Assembly (NCBI RefSeq): GCF_902729435.1
Contig: NZ_CACVCG010000046.1
Coordinates: 124,001 to 188,000 of the forward strand
Direction of reading: 5' to 3'
Length of the DNA: 64,000 nt
Source: Magnetospirillum sp. UT-4
GTDB lineage: Bacteria; Pseudomonadota; Alphaproteobacteria; Rhodospirillales; Magnetospirillaceae
Part shown: piece by piece, positions 60,446-64,000 of the stretch
Layout of the letters: every line of letters begins with the position of its first letter
Position numbering within the stretch: the first letter of the stretch is position 1
Notes under the pieces: generated by a model
Told to the model about the DNA's origin: nothing
Database searches by the model: none
What the model saw: only the letters and a program-made list of their open reading frames with translations
Made by a program: the position numbers and the translations under genes

Positions 60446-61704
60446 TCACCCGGGACGCACCTGTCCGGTTCCCAGCACCTTGTACTTGAAGGTGCACAGC
60501 TGCTCGACGCCGACCGGGCCGCGGGCGTGCATGCGGCCCGTCGAGATGCCGATTTCGGCGCCCATGCCGAACTCGCCGCCATCGGCGAACTGGGTCGAGG
60601 CGTTCCAGCAGACGATGGCGGAATCGCAGCCGTCGAGGAAGGTCTCGGCGGCGGCCGGGTCCTCGGCGATGATCGCCTCGGTATGCTGGCTGCCGTAGCG
60701 GTTGACGTGCTCCACCGCGCCCGCCACGCCGTCCACCACCTTCACCGAGATGATGGCGTCCAGGTACTCCGTCTGCCAGTCCTCCTCGGTCGCCGGCAGG
60801 ACGCGGGGATCGGCGGCCTGCGCCGCCTGGTCGCCGCGCACCTGGCAGCCGGCATCGGCCAGCATGGTCACCAGGGGCTTCAGGTGGGTGGCGGCACAGG
60901 CCTGGTCGACCAGCAGGGTCTCGGTGGCGCCGCAGATGCCGGTGCGGCGCATCTTGGCGTTCAGCACCACCGTCTTCGCCATCTCCAGGTCGGCCGAGGC
61001 ATCCACATAGGTGTGGCAGATGCCCTCCAGGTGCTGGAACAGCGGCACCTTGCTTTCTTCCCGCACGCGGGCGACCAGCGACTTGCCGCCGCGCGGCACG
61101 ATGACGTCGATGTGGTCGGTCATGCCCAGCATCACCCCCACCGCCGCGCGATCGGTGGTGGGGACCATCTGCACCGCGTCCTCGGGCAGACCGGCGGCGC
61201 GGATGCCGGCGCGCACGCAATCCATGATGGCGCGCGAGGAATGGAAGCTTTCCGAGCCGCCGCGCAGGATGGCGCCGTTGCCCGATTTCAGGCACAGGGC
61301 GGCGGCGTCGGCGGTGACGTTGGGCCGGCTCTCGTAGATGATGCCGATCACCCCCAGCGGCACCGCGACGCGCTGGATGCGCAGGCCGTTGGGCCGGTCC
61401 CACGCGGCCAGGGTGCGGCCGACCGGGTCGGGCAGGGCGGCGACCTCCTCGAGGCCGCGGGCCATGGCCTCGATGCGCTTCTCGTCCAGCATCAGGCGGT
61501 CGAGCAGGGCCTTGGACAGGCCCTTGGCGGTGCCGGCCGCCATGTCCTCGCCATTGGCCCGCTCGATGGCGGCGACGCCCTGGCGCAGCGCCTGGGCGGC
61601 GGCCAGCAGCGCCCGGTTCTTGGCCTCGGCCGGCGCCAGCGCCAGCACGCGCGAGGCGGCACGGGCCTTGCGGCCGATCTCGGTCATCAGGTCGCGGATG
61701 TCGG

Positions 61705-61708
<4 letters not shown>
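60446..61708 (-). CDS. proA: Gamma-glutamyl phosphate reductase
   Basis: A 420-residue aldehyde dehydrogenase-fold enzyme. [34 protein letters not shown] and [14 protein letters not shown], the last with the catalytic cysteine, are ProA motifs. It reduces glutamyl phosphate to glutamate semialdehyde for proline. The ATG overlaps the proB stop (ATGA). Confidence 0.96.

Positions 61709-64000
<2,292 letters not shown>

Overview
The window is about 64 kb of very GC-rich DNA, densely packed on both strands. It looks like the chromosome of an alphaproteobacterium of the Rhodospirillales, most likely Magnetospirillum or a close relative. The clues are an alphaproteobacterial flagellin with FlaF, a C-terminally extended IF-1, CobS/CobT, and the ecm-ccr-mcd set of the ethylmalonyl-CoA pathway. 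The genus is inferred; no 16S rRNA or magnetosome gene is present. No tRNA, rRNA or CRISPR array was seen.

Layout. 1-5.2 kb: a Phd/VapC-like toxin-antitoxin pair cut by the window edge, an L-2-hydroxyglutarate-oxidase-like flavoenzyme, a HicBA pair with a shortened toxin, an exported GH114-like protein, and an acyl-CoA-synthetase-like protein that has lost its catalytic motifs. 5.2-5.9 kb: infA and a cold-shock gene around a twin-hairpin repeat. 6-29.3 kb: a flagellin and glycosylation island. On the minus strand, five tightly coupled genes encode a flagellin-like helical protein, a GNAT acetyltransferase, an N-acetyl-sugar amidotransferase, an amidase and a large TPR-GT41 protein. On the plus strand come a methyltransferase, flagellin, FlaF, a second TPR glycosyltransferase and a Maf-type glycosyltransferase. 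These are followed by pseB, pseC, an SpsF-type pseF, a pseG-acetyltransferase fusion and pseI, then a second branch: SpsF-like, Gfo/Idh/MocA, DegT and a GT-B-like protein.

29.4-46 kb is mostly housekeeping: bamD, recN, a response-regulator phosphatase with a double-STAS partner, hemerythrin, a CtaM-like protein with ctaB, xerD, a TPR-GT9-like protein, aroK-aroB, a CorC/HlyC-type protein, an MNT/HEPN pair whose toxin carries a stop codon, bolA and a J-domain protein. cobS-cobT (45.8-48.7 kb) supplies the cobalt chelatase of aerobic B12 synthesis. B12 is the cofactor of ethylmalonyl-CoA mutase, encoded at 50.4 kb. ecm is divergent from ccr, and mcd lies further on, separated from ccr by a DUF234-type ATPase that looks like an insertion. 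57.9-64 kb holds two small unknown genes and then rlmH, rsfS, nadD, proA, proB and obgE.

The window is also rich in small non-autonomous repeats. These include a near-identical 300-bp element with 17-bp terminal inverted repeats (two copies), a twin-hairpin family whose interiors differ but stay self-complementary (two copies), GC-rich palindromes two of which lie inside reading frames, and a stack of three repeat types after mcd. Of three toxin-antitoxin loci, two have an intact antitoxin and a damaged toxin. The most promising candidate for an undescribed system is the five-gene minus-strand operon beside flagellin. It pairs a flagellin-architecture protein with its own apparent sugar-modifying enzymes and an OGT-like transferase.
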